NCBI GenBank assembly: GCA_900552415.1
Contig: USAD01000049.1
Coordinates: forward strand, 1 to 12,731
Source of the DNA: an uncultured Parabacteroides sp.
GTDB taxonomy: Bacteria; Bacteroidota; Bacteroidia; Bacteroidales; Tannerellaceae
DNA: 12,731 nucleotides
Direction of reading: 5' to 3'
The position numbers and the translations under genes were made by a program. Every line of letters starts with the position of its first letter. The first letter of the stretch is position 1. The notes beneath the pieces are model-generated. The model did no database searches, was not told where the DNA came from, and saw nothing but the letters and a program-made list of their open reading frames with translations. Below are positions 6,588 to 12,731 of this stretch, one piece after another.

Positions 6588-8898
6588 CACCCGAGCCGGA
6601 ATCCTCGTTGTGTACCTTCTTTTCTGCCGAGTTGTAATGGCGGCCGAACGAGAAGTTGTAGCTTAAGGTCAGGAGAAACATCTGTGCGCTCTCCTGGATG
6701 TAGTTGGCCTTCTTGCTGGAGGCGTATTGGTTCCAGTTCTCCTGTTGGACCTTATAGTCGTTCGTGAAGGGATTGAACATTCCGACGCCAACTCGCAGAT
6801 CCTTCCATTTGTAATTCAATAGGATGGCTTGTATGTTCTCACCACCGCTCAAGGTCTCGCCGCTGAACCAGTTTTGATTGGTCATGATCTGGTACATGAG
6901 CGAGAAATTCTTCCAGTTGGCCGACAGGCTGGCATCGAGCCACCAGTTGGAATAGCGATGCCGGTAATGGTTGCCGTTGCTGATAAAATGATTCAGGCCA
7001 CCACTGAAGGAGAACTGCAGGATATCGGCGATCGGTCCGAAGCGCAGTTGCGCCATCGGGGCAATACGTTGCCAGTTCTTCTGGTTGTCCCAGGTCTGGA
7101 TGATCTTGTCGCCTTCCACGAACTTCTCATCCATGATGGCGTTAGGTTTATAATTGTAGGTGACGCTGAGGTAGGCGTAGAAAAGTCCCTTCGACCATTC
7201 GCCATCGAGCGTACCGCTGTAGTGCAGGTAGGCGTCGAGGTTCGGGTTGCCTCGTTGGATCTGAAGGGAGTCGATTTCCTGCTCCACCGCGCTCAAGTCG
7301 CCCAAAGAGGGCATCTCGTTGCTGATGGCCGCCCGCAAGCGCAAATAACTCCGGTCGGTGAAGGCATATTTCAAGGTCAGTCGGGGATTGAACGTATAAT
7401 ATTGATAAAGGTCAACATTTCCTTCCTGGCGATAGAATGAGCGAGTGCCACCGATTCCCGCCATATAGTCCAGCTTGCCGCTTTTTCCTTTGAACTCCGC
7501 GTAAAGATAGGTTTGTCCCTGTTGCATCTGGGTGTGATAATTGTGCCCGTTGATGTAATCGTTGTTCGAGAAGGCGTGCGTATGGCGCAAGCCCGCTCCC
7601 CAACGATTGCCGTTCGCCAGCTTCTTCTCGTAGATACCCTCGCCAATCAGGGAATATTTCTTGCCATAGACCTTGTTGTGAATGTCTGTCAGCATCTCGT
7701 CGCCCTGGCTCTCTTGATAGAGCCGGTCCGAGAAGCTCTTGTTGTAAGTTCCGACCACATTCAGGATCAAGGTCTGCTCTTTCTTGAGATTGCGTTGGTA
7801 ATAGATATCGAGAGATGGCGTATGCTCGTTATTGTTGTTGTCGTCCAGCATATCGACGTAGTCTGTCTCATCGCTCCGGTTGATCAACTGGCCTTTGTAT
7901 CGGGATATCGGCTGGTTGTAACCGCTGTAGTTGAGCGTGATATTCAATTGATATTTATTGTTGTCTTGCAGGTTGTAAGCAACGTTCAGCCATTGCTGCA
8001 TGATCTTCATTCTAGAGGGGATGCCTTTCTCGTAACGGTGCAGTTCGATGCCGTTCCCTAAATTGAAGTCCTCGATATTGTCCCGATACATTCCATAGAA
8101 ATTACGTGGTCCGCCCCAGAAATTGGCGGAGAACTCCGATTTCTTATGGTTGATTTTCATGTTCGCACTGTAATTGCCCCAACCCACGTGTGGCGATTGC
8201 ATAATATCGACTCCGAAGTTACCACCGGTCTCCGGCCTGCGGACAATATAATCGAGCACGATCTCGGCATTTCCGTAGCGCAAGCCCGGATTATCGTGGT
8301 ATTCTACCCGGATAATCTCGTCGGGACGTAAGGCCCGGATCTCTTGTATGGTCACCTTGACACCATTGATCCGAAGCTGGACCTCGCCGTCGCCCGGCAC
8401 CTTGATCGTATTGTTGATCGGGTCTACTTGTAAACGGGGAAGCATCAGTTGTTGCAGAAGCTCCACACCGTTAGCCGATACTTTGGCCTGTCGCTCGGAA
8501 GGATAGACGATCTTGCGATCCACCTTGCTGCGTTGCGCGGCGGCGGTGACCGAAACGCCGTTTAGGGAGAACGCGTCTTCCTGTAGGATCAAGTCGCCCA
8601 AGTCGCGTGATTGGAAAATCTCGTTCAGCTCGATCTCCTGGGTCTGATAACCGACATAAGAGATGGTGAGGCGATAGCTTCCTGTCCGGACATCATTCAA
8701 CTCGAAATAGCCTTTCGTGTTGGATGTGGTTCCGGCAACCATTGTCGAGTCCGTGTTCCGTAATTGGATATTGACAAATTCGAGGGGCGCTTTTTTCTCG
8801 TCCTTGATTGTCCCCTTGATCTGTATTTGGGCGAGGCAGCTGAGGCCGCAGTGCATTAGAAGTAATAATGTTGTCAAAAGAATTTTCATGATATACAT
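6568..8898 (-). CDS. Outer-membrane beta-barrel protein with CarboxypepD_reg-like domain (TonB-receptor-like)
   Basis: The 776-residue product has a signal peptide (MKILLTTLLLLMHCGLSCLA) and then a CarboxypepD_reg-like beta-sandwich at about 26-92 (IKGTIKDEKKAPLEFVNIQL through YVGYQTQEIEL). A plug-like region follows at about 105-220 (SLNGVSVTAAA, QLRINGVKV, RPDEIIRVEYHDNPG, EIVLDYIVRR). The rest is a long run of amphipathic beta strands ending in LLTLSYNFSFGRHYNSAEKK, as in the OMP_b-brl_3 group of Bacteroidetes. I see no clear TonB box, so energised transport is uncertain and an adhesin or porin-like role is possible. The start could be the second Met (8889), which gives a cleaner signal peptide. 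No SusD partner is beside it, so it is not a standard polysaccharide-utilisation pair. It is divergent from the AraC-type regulator, with 148 bases between them, and convergent with the epimerase gene. Confidence 0.87.
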   Translation of the reverse strand: MYIMKILLTTLLLLMHCGLSCLAQIQIKGTIKDEKKAPLEFVNIQLRNTDSTMVAGTTSNTKGYFELNDVRTGSYRLTISYVGYQTQEIELNEIFQSRDLGDLILQEDAFSLNGVSVTAAAQRSKVDRKIVYPSERQAKVSANGVELLQQLMLPRLQVDPINNTIKVPGDGEVQLRINGVKVTIQEIRALRPDEIIRVEYHDNPGLRYGNAEIVLDYIVRRPETGGNFGVDIMQSPHVGWGNYSANMKINHKKSEFSANFWGGPRNFYGMYRDNIEDFNLGNGIELHRYEKGIPSRMKIMQQWLNVAYNLQDNNKYQLNITLNYSGYNQPISRYKGQLINRSDETDYVDMLDDNNNNEHTPSLDIYYQRNLKKEQTLILNVVGTYNKSFSDRLYQESQGDEMLTDIHNKVYGKKYSLIGEGIYEKKLANGNRWGAGLRHTHAFSNNDYINGHNYHTQMQQGQTYLYAEFKGKSGKLDYMAGIGGTRSFYRQEGNVDLYQYYTFNPRLTLKYAFTDRSYLRLRAAISNEMPSLGDLSAVEQEIDSLQIQRGNPNLDAYLHYSGTLDGEWSKGLFYAYLSVTYNYKPNAIMDEKFVEGDKIIQTWDNQKNWQRIAPMAQLRFGPIADILQFSFSGGLNHFISNGNHYRHRYSNWWLDASLSANWKNFSLMYQIMTNQNWFSGETLSGGENIQAILLNYKWKDLRVGVGMFNPFTNDYKVQQENWNQYASSKKANYIQESAQMFLLTLSYNFSFGRHYNSAEKKVHNEDSGSGVMRTGK

Positions 8899-9012
8899 TT
8901 TGAAATTTAACTATTAGACGAGAAGACTGGAAATTTGGTTGCGGATTTGGAACGGAAATTTTATTTTTTTGATTTTGGACTTTTGAGCAAAGAATTTCAC
9001 TTGTATTCCTTC

Positions 9013-9020
9013 TATATTTG
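9013..9020 (+). promoter_or_regulatory. -7 promoter box of the AraC-type regulator
   Basis: TATATTTG matches the Bacteroidetes -7 consensus TAnnTTTG exactly and lies 26 bases before the ATG at 9047. No TTG with 19-21 base spacing is seen; the nearest upstream TTTTG (8982-8985) is 27 bases away. The 148-base divergent region (8899-9046) is A/T-rich and would also hold the control sites of the minus-strand beta-barrel gene, for which I see no convincing -7 box. Confidence 0.55.
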
Positions 9021-9034
9021 CGTAATAGTAGGAT

Positions 9035-9040
9035 AGGAGG
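9035..9040 (+). promoter_or_regulatory. Strong Shine-Dalgarno of the AraC-type regulator
   Basis: A full AGGAGG stands six bases before the ATG at 9047. Most genes in this window have no such site, as is common in Bacteroidetes, so this one supports the chosen start. Confidence 0.7.
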
Positions 9041-9046
9041 TTATAA

Positions 9047-9873
9047 ATGGAAGAATTAAAGGTCCTGGATTACTCGAATGTATTTATTGCGAGTTATTTT
9101 ACGAATGATCAGCAATGCTCGCATCCCAACCGGGAGCATACATTAATTTATTTGTGCTCAGGAGAACTGGAGATTGAGCAATATGGTAAGTGTACGTTGT
9201 TGCGTGAAGGGGAATGTGCGTTTATGCGTCGTGATAACCGGATGATCCTGCGGAAGCGGGTACGGGAAGGAGTGCCATATCGCTCGGTGGTCTTGAAGTT
9301 CTCCCGGAATTTCTTGCGCGACTTTTATCAGAAGATGGATAAGGATAGGCTTCCTGGGCACGCACGGCGAGAGAAGGGCAGCCTGTACCTGTTGCCTGCC
9401 GGCCGTCCGGATATCCGGAGTCTTTTCGAGTCGGTCTTGCCCTATTTCGATTCAGGGATGAGGCCTTCCGAGGAGGTGTTGAGGCTCAAGATGGAGGAAG
9501 GCCTTTATGTGCTCCTGAATACGGACAAGAATCTTATGCCTCGCTTTTCGACTTTGTTGACCCATGGAAGATTGATCTCATGGATTTTATGGAGCGCAAC
9601 TACATGAACGACCTCTCATTGGAGGAGATGGCGAACTACACGGGCCGGAGCCTCTCGACTTTCAAGCGTGATTTCAAGAAATACAGTTCCCTTTCGCCCC
9701 AAAAGTGGATTATCGGGCGCCGGTTGGAGGCCGCTTATGAGTTATTGCGCGACAAGCGGAAGAGGGTGTCGGATGTTTGCCTGGATGTCGGTTTCAAGAA
9801 TCTTTCCCATTTCTCGAAGGCCTATAAGGCTCGTTATGGCGTGGCGCCGACGGGCGATTTGGCTAGGGAGTAG
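9047..9873 (+). pseudogene. AraC-family transcriptional regulator, split by a -1 frameshift near 9533
   Basis: Two frames together encode one AraC-family activator of about 275 residues. The first (from ATG 9047) gives a cupin-like sensory domain (HPNREHTLIYLCSGELEI, LLREGECAFMRRDN) and runs in its own sense to about LLNTDKN; after that the sequence is foreign and stops at 9607. The second frame, readable from TAT at 9535, continues YASLFDFVDPWKIDLMDFMERNY and then the complete two-helix-turn-helix DNA-binding domain (LSLEEMANYTGRSLSTFKRDF; VSDVCLDVGFKNLSHFSKAYKARYG). The join needs one base more between 9532 and 9535, most simply CTTT in place of CTT. No other damage is visible, so this is either a very recent mutation, a reversible length change or a sequencing error. 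An ATG at 9580, nine bases after GGAAG, could start a free DNA-binding domain. Likely targets, by position, are the divergent beta-barrel gene or the downstream oxidoreductase genes. Confidence 0.85.
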
Positions 9874-9919
9874 CGAGTCGCTGACCTCTCTCTTGCCCCG
9901 TTTCGGCTATGGACTTCCT

Positions 9920-9964
9920 GGCAAAGCGTTTTGGCCTTTTAGGCAAAGCCTTTGTGCTTGGCCT
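9920..9964 (+). repeat. Imperfect direct repeat between regulator and SDR gene
   Basis: GGCAAAGC occurs at 9920-9927 and 9942-9949, and TTGGCCT at 9931-9937 and 9958-9964, in the same order. This gives two degenerate copies of one unit 22-27 bases apart, just before the -7-like box at 9969. A small AGGC-AAA-GCCT hairpin lies at 9941-9951. It could be an operator region or a chance remnant; no function is shown. Confidence 0.35.
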
Positions 9965-9968
9965 CCAG

Positions 9969-9976
9969 TAATTTTG
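9969..9976 (+). promoter_or_regulatory. -7 promoter box of the SDR/aldo-keto reductase genes
   Basis: TAATTTTG matches TAnnTTTG and lies 27 bases before the ATG at 10004. A TTG occurs at 9952-9954, but 14 bases away is shorter than usual. Confidence 0.45.
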
Positions 9977-10003
9977 TTTCCGGATAATTTATAACAAGAG
10001 TTT

Positions 10004-10762
10004 ATGGAGACAAGGATTAAAGAACAGAAAGTCGCGTTGGTGACTGGTGCGGCGACGGGTATTGGGTTGGCTTGCTCGCGGGCTTTTGCCCATGAGGGTT
10101 ATATCACCGTCATGGTGGATATCCAAGATCCATGCGGGCAGGCTGCCCAATTGACGACCGAGGGTTATCAGGCTGTCGGTTATCGTTGCGACGTGTCGGA
10201 CGTGCAGGCCGTAAAAGGGATGGTCGATTGGATTGTGGCTAATTATGGCCGGTTGGATGCCGCCTTGAATAATGCGGGTATACAGACGCCACAGCGTCCG
10301 ATGGCGGAAATTACGGATGAGGAGTTTGACCGGACCGTGGCGGTCGATTTCAAGGGCGTTTGGAATTGTATGCGTTATGAGATTCTTCAGATGTTGAGGC
10401 AAGGTGGGGGAGCGATTGTAAATACCTCCTCGCAAGGTGGCGTCACTGGGTTTCCAGGTCAGGCCGCCTATATTGCCTGTAAGCATGCGGTGATAGGCTT
10501 GACCCGTACTGCCGCAATCGATTATGCCGCGTGCGGTATTCGTATTAATGCTGTTTGTCCGGGCGCGATCCAGACACCTATGGCGGAGGATTTGTTTCGC
10601 CGGGATCCTGCCTTGCGCGAGGAGCTGGTCCGGGATATCCCGGCAGGGCGTTTGGGAAGGCCTGAGGAGATCGCTAATGCCGTCTTGTGGTTGTGTGGTC
10701 CGCAAGCCAGTTTTGTGGATGGGCATGCCTTGTTGGTTGACGGCGCTTTTTCTATCCATTAA
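10004..10762 (+). CDS. Short-chain dehydrogenase/reductase (classical SDR)
   Basis: The 252-residue cytoplasmic oxidoreductase has all main classical SDR marks: TGAATGIG (14-21) for cofactor binding, an acidic residue D39 at the end of the second strand (VMVDI) that favours NAD(H) over NADP(H), CDVSD (62-66), NNAG (89-92), S143 in NTSSQGG, and YxxxK as Y156-K160. CPGAIQTPM (185-193) and the GRLGRPEEIANAVLWL to FVDGHALLVDGA ending are typical. At the position of the structural Asn of the catalytic tetrad (usually VNxKG) it has Asp115 (AVDFKGVW). The substrate is unknown; glucose-dehydrogenase-like or other alcohol dehydrogenases of this length are possible. It is followed after 20 bases by the aldo/keto reductase with a strong ribosome-binding site, so the two form an operon of carbonyl/alcohol redox enzymes. 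Confidence 0.93.
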   Translation: METRIKEQKVALVTGAATGIGLACSRAFAHEGYITVMVDIQDPCGQAAQLTTEGYQAVGYRCDVSDVQAVKGMVDWIVANYGRLDAALNNAGIQTPQRPMAEITDEEFDRTVAVDFKGVWNCMRYEILQMLRQGGGAIVNTSSQGGVTGFPGQAAYIACKHAVIGLTRTAAIDYAACGIRINAVCPGAIQTPMAEDLFRRDPALREELVRDIPAGRLGRPEEIANAVLWLCGPQASFVDGHALLVDGAFSIH

Positions 10763-10769
10763 ATTTATC

Positions 10770-10775
10770 AGGAGG
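10770..10775 (+). promoter_or_regulatory. Strong Shine-Dalgarno of the aldo/keto reductase gene
   Basis: AGGAGG (continuing AGAAG) stands seven bases before the ATG at 10783. It fixes that start and hence the twin-arginine N-terminus. Confidence 0.75.
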
Positions 10776-10782
10776 AGAAGAT

Positions 10783-11943
10783 ATGAGACAGGATATGGGT
10801 ATAGGCCGCCGCATTTTTTTGAGACGGGCGGTCTCGATGGCGGCATTGACGGTCGCCCCGGTTTGTGGAAAGGTTATGGCGTCGGCCGGTGGCGTCTCTT
10901 TGAAAGGGGATTCTGTTAACGAGGCTGGAGGTATTCGGCTAGCTGCCCGGCGGACACTTGGTACGGGGAAAGCCGCTCTAGAGGTTTCCGCTTTGGGATT
11001 TGGAGTGATGGGCATGACTTATAACCGGAGCCAACATCCGGACAAGGCCTTGTGTGTTCGTTTACTTCATGAGGCGGTCGATCGTGGTGTGACACTTTTT
11101 GATACAGCTATCATTTATGGACCTCTAACTAATGAGTTGTTAGCAGGCGAGGCCCTGGAGCCGTTCAGGGGGCGGATCCATGTCACGACGAAATTCGGGC
11201 ATGAGGTGATCGACGGCAAGGGAACGGGGCGGCAAGACAGCCGGCCGGCGACGATCCGTCGTTATTGCGAGGAGTCGTTGAGGCGTTTGCGGGTCGATTG
11301 TCTCTCGATGTTCTATCAGCATCGTTTCGATCCAAACGTGCCTGTTGAGGAGGTGGCCGGGACGATCGGCGACTTGATCAGCGAGGGCAAGGTGCTCCAT
11401 TGGGGCATGTGCGAGGTGAGTGCCGATACGATCAGGAAGGCACACGCGGTCTGTCCGTTGACGGCCATCCAGAGTGAGTATCATCTGATGCACCGGTTGG
11501 TGGAGGAAAATGGCGTGCTCGATACCTGCCGCGAATTGGGTATCGGTTTTGTCCCTTATAGCCCGATGAATCGTGGTTTCCTGGGCGGATGTATCAATGA
11601 GTACACCCGTTTTGATCCGGATAATGACAACCGTCCGACCCTCCCGCGCTTTACGCCAGAAGCCATTCGTTCCAATACCCGTATTGTGAACGTATTGCAG
11701 GCGTTCGGACGGACTCGGGGCATGACCTCCGCCCAGGTGGCCTTGGGTTGGCTGCTCCAGAAGGCGCCGTGGATCGTCCCGATTCCGGGAACCACTAAGC
11801 TCGCTCATCTGGAGGAGAACTTGAGGACTCTCGATTTCAGTTTGCCTGAGGCGGATTGGAAGGAATTGGAGGAGGCGACCTCCGTTATTCCCGTGGTGGG
11901 TGACCGTTATAACGCTGCGCAACAGAAACAGGTGGGTTATTAA
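10783..11943 (+). CDS. Aldo/keto reductase with twin-arginine (Tat) signal
   Basis: The 386-residue protein has an N-terminal Tat-type signal: GRRIFLRR at 8-15, the hydrophobic AVSMAALTVAPVCG, then a small-residue region (VMASAGG) where cleavage could occur. The mature part is a full aldo/keto reductase barrel. It starts at RRTLGTGKAALEVSALGFGVMGM and carries the catalytic tetrad D107, Y112, K137 and H180 (FDTAIIYG, TTKFG, YQHRFDP). The C-terminal cofactor segment PIPGTTKLAHLEENL (333-347) fits NADPH-dependent members of the YakC/IolS-like group. A folded, cofactor-loaded enzyme exported by Tat is consistent with the signal, but how it would be re-reduced outside the cytoplasm is unclear. It is second gene of the SDR operon, and an exported flavodoxin follows. 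The substrate is unknown. No clear terminator follows it. Confidence 0.93.
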   Translation: MRQDMGIGRRIFLRRAVSMAALTVAPVCGKVMASAGGVSLKGDSVNEAGGIRLAARRTLGTGKAALEVSALGFGVMGMTYNRSQHPDKALCVRLLHEAVDRGVTLFDTAIIYGPLTNELLAGEALEPFRGRIHVTTKFGHEVIDGKGTGRQDSRPATIRRYCEESLRRLRVDCLSMFYQHRFDPNVPVEEVAGTIGDLISEGKVLHWGMCEVSADTIRKAHAVCPLTAIQSEYHLMHRLVEENGVLDTCRELGIGFVPYSPMNRGFLGGCINEYTRFDPDNDNRPTLPRFTPEAIRSNTRIVNVLQAFGRTRGMTSAQVALGWLLQKAPWIVPIPGTTKLAHLEENLRTLDFSLPEADWKELEEATSVIPVVGDRYNAAQQKQVGY

Positions 11944-11985
11944 TGGGAAACCGTAATATTGGTAATTTTTCCCGTGAAATAGTTG

Positions 11986-12017
11986 TTGAGGTATCTGGAG
12001 AGGTTCGTTATCTTTAG
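11986..12017 (+). promoter_or_regulatory. Bacteroidetes-type promoter of the flavodoxin gene
   Basis: TTG at 11986-11988 and TATCTTTAG at 12009-12017 are separated by 20 bases, the expected -33/-7 spacing, and the -7 box lies 31 bases before the ATG at 12049. This is the best complete promoter in the window and indicates that the flavodoxin is transcribed on its own. Confidence 0.65.
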
Positions 12018-12048
12018 GATGAATAACGTAAAATAAAGGACAAAAGAG

Positions 12049-12618
12049 ATGAAAAAGTTAACATTATTATTTACAATGCTTTTTGCCCTGACTATATGGG
12101 TTGGTGGCGCACAAGCGAAAAATCATCAGACTATGGGAACATCATCAAAAGTGTTGGTCGCCTATTTCTCGGCGACTGGGACAACCGCTGGTGTGGCGGA
12201 AAAGTTGGCAAGCGCTACTGGCGGCGAGCTGTATGCGATCGTGCCGGAGAAGGCTTATACGAGTGCCGATCTTGACTGGCGTAATGATAAGTCGAGAAGT
12301 TCTGTAGAAATGAAAGACCCAAAGGTTCGTCCGGCCTTGAAAGGGGCTGTGAAGGATTTGGATGGTTATGATGTGGTCTTTATCGGTTATCCCATTTGGT
12401 GGGACGCCGCGCCTCGTGTCATTAATACATTCATTGAGAACCACGACTTGAAAGGAAAGCGATTGATTCCTTTCGCGACCTCGGGCAGCAGTGGTATTGA
12501 GGAGAGCGTGAAGGCGTTGCGGAAGAGCTATCCCGAATTGAAATGGTCGGATGGCCGCCTGTTGAACCGGGCGAGCGATGCGACGATCCAGGAATGGATT
12601 GATAAACTTGCGCTGTAG
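12049..12618 (+). CDS. Exported flavodoxin (flavodoxin_4-like)
   Basis: The 189-residue protein has a signal peptide (MKKLTLLFTMLFALTIWVGGAQA, cleavage before KN; no lipobox cysteine). The mature part is a flavodoxin fold with the FMN phosphate loop YFSATGTT (39-46), the DVVFIGYPIWWDAAPRVINTF segment (108-128) that carries the isoalloxazine-stacking aromatics, and FATSGSSGIEESV (142-154). It is an FMN-dependent one- or two-electron carrier or quinone/flavin reductase. Length and motifs fit the long, exported Bacteroidetes type rather than soluble cytoplasmic flavodoxins. It has its own promoter and lies 105 bases after the Tat-exported aldo/keto reductase, so both would act in the cell envelope. 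Its electron donor is not in the window. Confidence 0.93.
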   Translation: MKKLTLLFTMLFALTIWVGGAQAKNHQTMGTSSKVLVAYFSATGTTAGVAEKLASATGGELYAIVPEKAYTSADLDWRNDKSRSSVEMKDPKVRPALKGAVKDLDGYDVVFIGYPIWWDAAPRVINTFIENHDLKGKRLIPFATSGSSGIEESVKALRKSYPELKWSDGRLLNRASDATIQEWIDKLAL

Positions 12619-12637
12619 AATAAACCGCTTTTTAGAA

Positions 12638-12700
12638 AAAGAGAGACACCGAATTCTGTGGAATATCAATCCACGTTTTTCAGTGTCTCTCTTTGCTTTT
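12638..12700. terminator. Long hairpin, probable bidirectional terminator
   Basis: AAAGAGAGACAC at 12638-12649 pairs perfectly with GTGTCTCTCTTT at 12683-12694. Inside, GTGGA (12658-12662) pairs with TCCAC (12670-12674) to extend the arm across an internal loop. T-rich sequence follows on both strands (TTTGCTTTT rightwards; CTTTTTCTAAAAAG on the minus strand). It lies between the flavodoxin stop and the end of a probable convergent gene, which fits a two-way terminator. Confidence 0.8.
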
Positions 12701-12731
12701 ATATGGCTTCAGTGTCGATCAATCCTTTACC
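12699..12731 (-). CDS. C-terminal end of a convergent gene, cut by the window edge
   Basis: Reading in from the right edge on the minus strand, one frame is open for ten codons (GKGLIDTEAI) and ends with TAA at 12701-12699; the other two frames hit stops at once. Its position directly after the hairpin supports a real convergent gene. It is too short to identify. Confidence 0.4.
   Translation of the reverse strand, partial: GKGLIDTEAI

Noticed and set aside
6829..8061. Plus-strand open frames inside the beta-barrel gene
   Set aside because: They have a Val/Ile-rich shadow composition, no domain and no ribosome-binding site; the minus-strand protein is clearly real.
9528..9540. Programmed ribosomal frameshift in the AraC-type gene
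   Set aside because: The junction AAGAATCTTATG has no slippery heptamer, and I see no stimulatory stop codon or pseudoknot near it.
9989..10846. 285-codon minus-strand open frame opposite the SDR gene
   Set aside because: It has no recognisable motif, while the plus-strand SDR has all its family motifs.
11945..11973. GGGAAA...TTTCCC inverted repeat after the aldo/keto reductase as a terminator
   Set aside because: The stem is only six bases with a long loop, and no T-tract follows the right arm.
1..12731. CRISPR array, transposase, integrase, toxin-antitoxin, tRNA or rRNA
   Set aside because: I found no regularly spaced repeats, terminal inverted repeats, mobile-element domains or structural RNA features on either strand.

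Overview
The window looks like chromosomal DNA of a gut Bacteroidales bacterium, most like Parabacteroides or Bacteroides. This is an inference from several features: Bacteroidetes-type -7 promoter boxes (TAnnTTTG and variants), mostly absent Shine-Dalgarno sequences, a large SusC-like outer-membrane beta-barrel protein with a CarboxypepD_reg-like N-terminus, and exported family-78-like glycosidases. I see no phage, transposon, CRISPR array, tRNA or rRNA, and no gene-free stretch longer than about 190 bases.

Layout. (1) Positions 1-1640 form a redox block: the 3' part of a C_GCAxxG_C_C-type cysteine protein, a BioB/HydE-like radical SAM enzyme 21 bases downstream, then a 54-residue rubredoxin closed by a clear intrinsic terminator. 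(2) Positions 1711-6587 hold a tight three-gene operon: two exported family-78-like (alpha-L-rhamnosidase) proteins and a cytoplasmic RmlD-like NAD(P)-dependent sugar epimerase/reductase, with gaps of 12 and 4 bases. (3) On the minus strand, 6568-8898 encodes an outer-membrane beta-barrel protein. Its end overlaps the epimerase gene tail to tail by 20 bases, leaving no room for a terminator between them. (4) Divergent from it, 9047-9873 is an AraC-family regulator broken by a one-base frameshift near 9533. (5) 10004-11943 is an SDR oxidoreductase followed by an aldo/keto reductase with a twin-arginine signal. (6) A good promoter at 11986-12017 precedes an exported flavodoxin. (7) A 12-bp-stem hairpin, probably a two-way terminator, separates the flavodoxin from the last codons of a convergent minus-strand gene cut by the window edge.

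How the genes may work together. The rhamnosidase-like enzymes would trim rhamnose-type or related sugars in the periplasm, and the epimerase-like protein would act on a nucleotide-activated or free sugar in the cytoplasm. No SusC/SusD pair lies next to them; the nearby beta-barrel is on the other strand and may be unrelated. The right half looks like an oxidoreductase module (regulator, SDR, Tat-exported reductase, exported flavodoxin) acting partly outside the cytoplasm. I found no clearly new defence or mobile system. The most notable items are the frameshifted regulator, the exported flavodoxin and aldo/keto reductase, the cysteine-protein/radical SAM pair, and the changed catalytic position in the first glycosidase.
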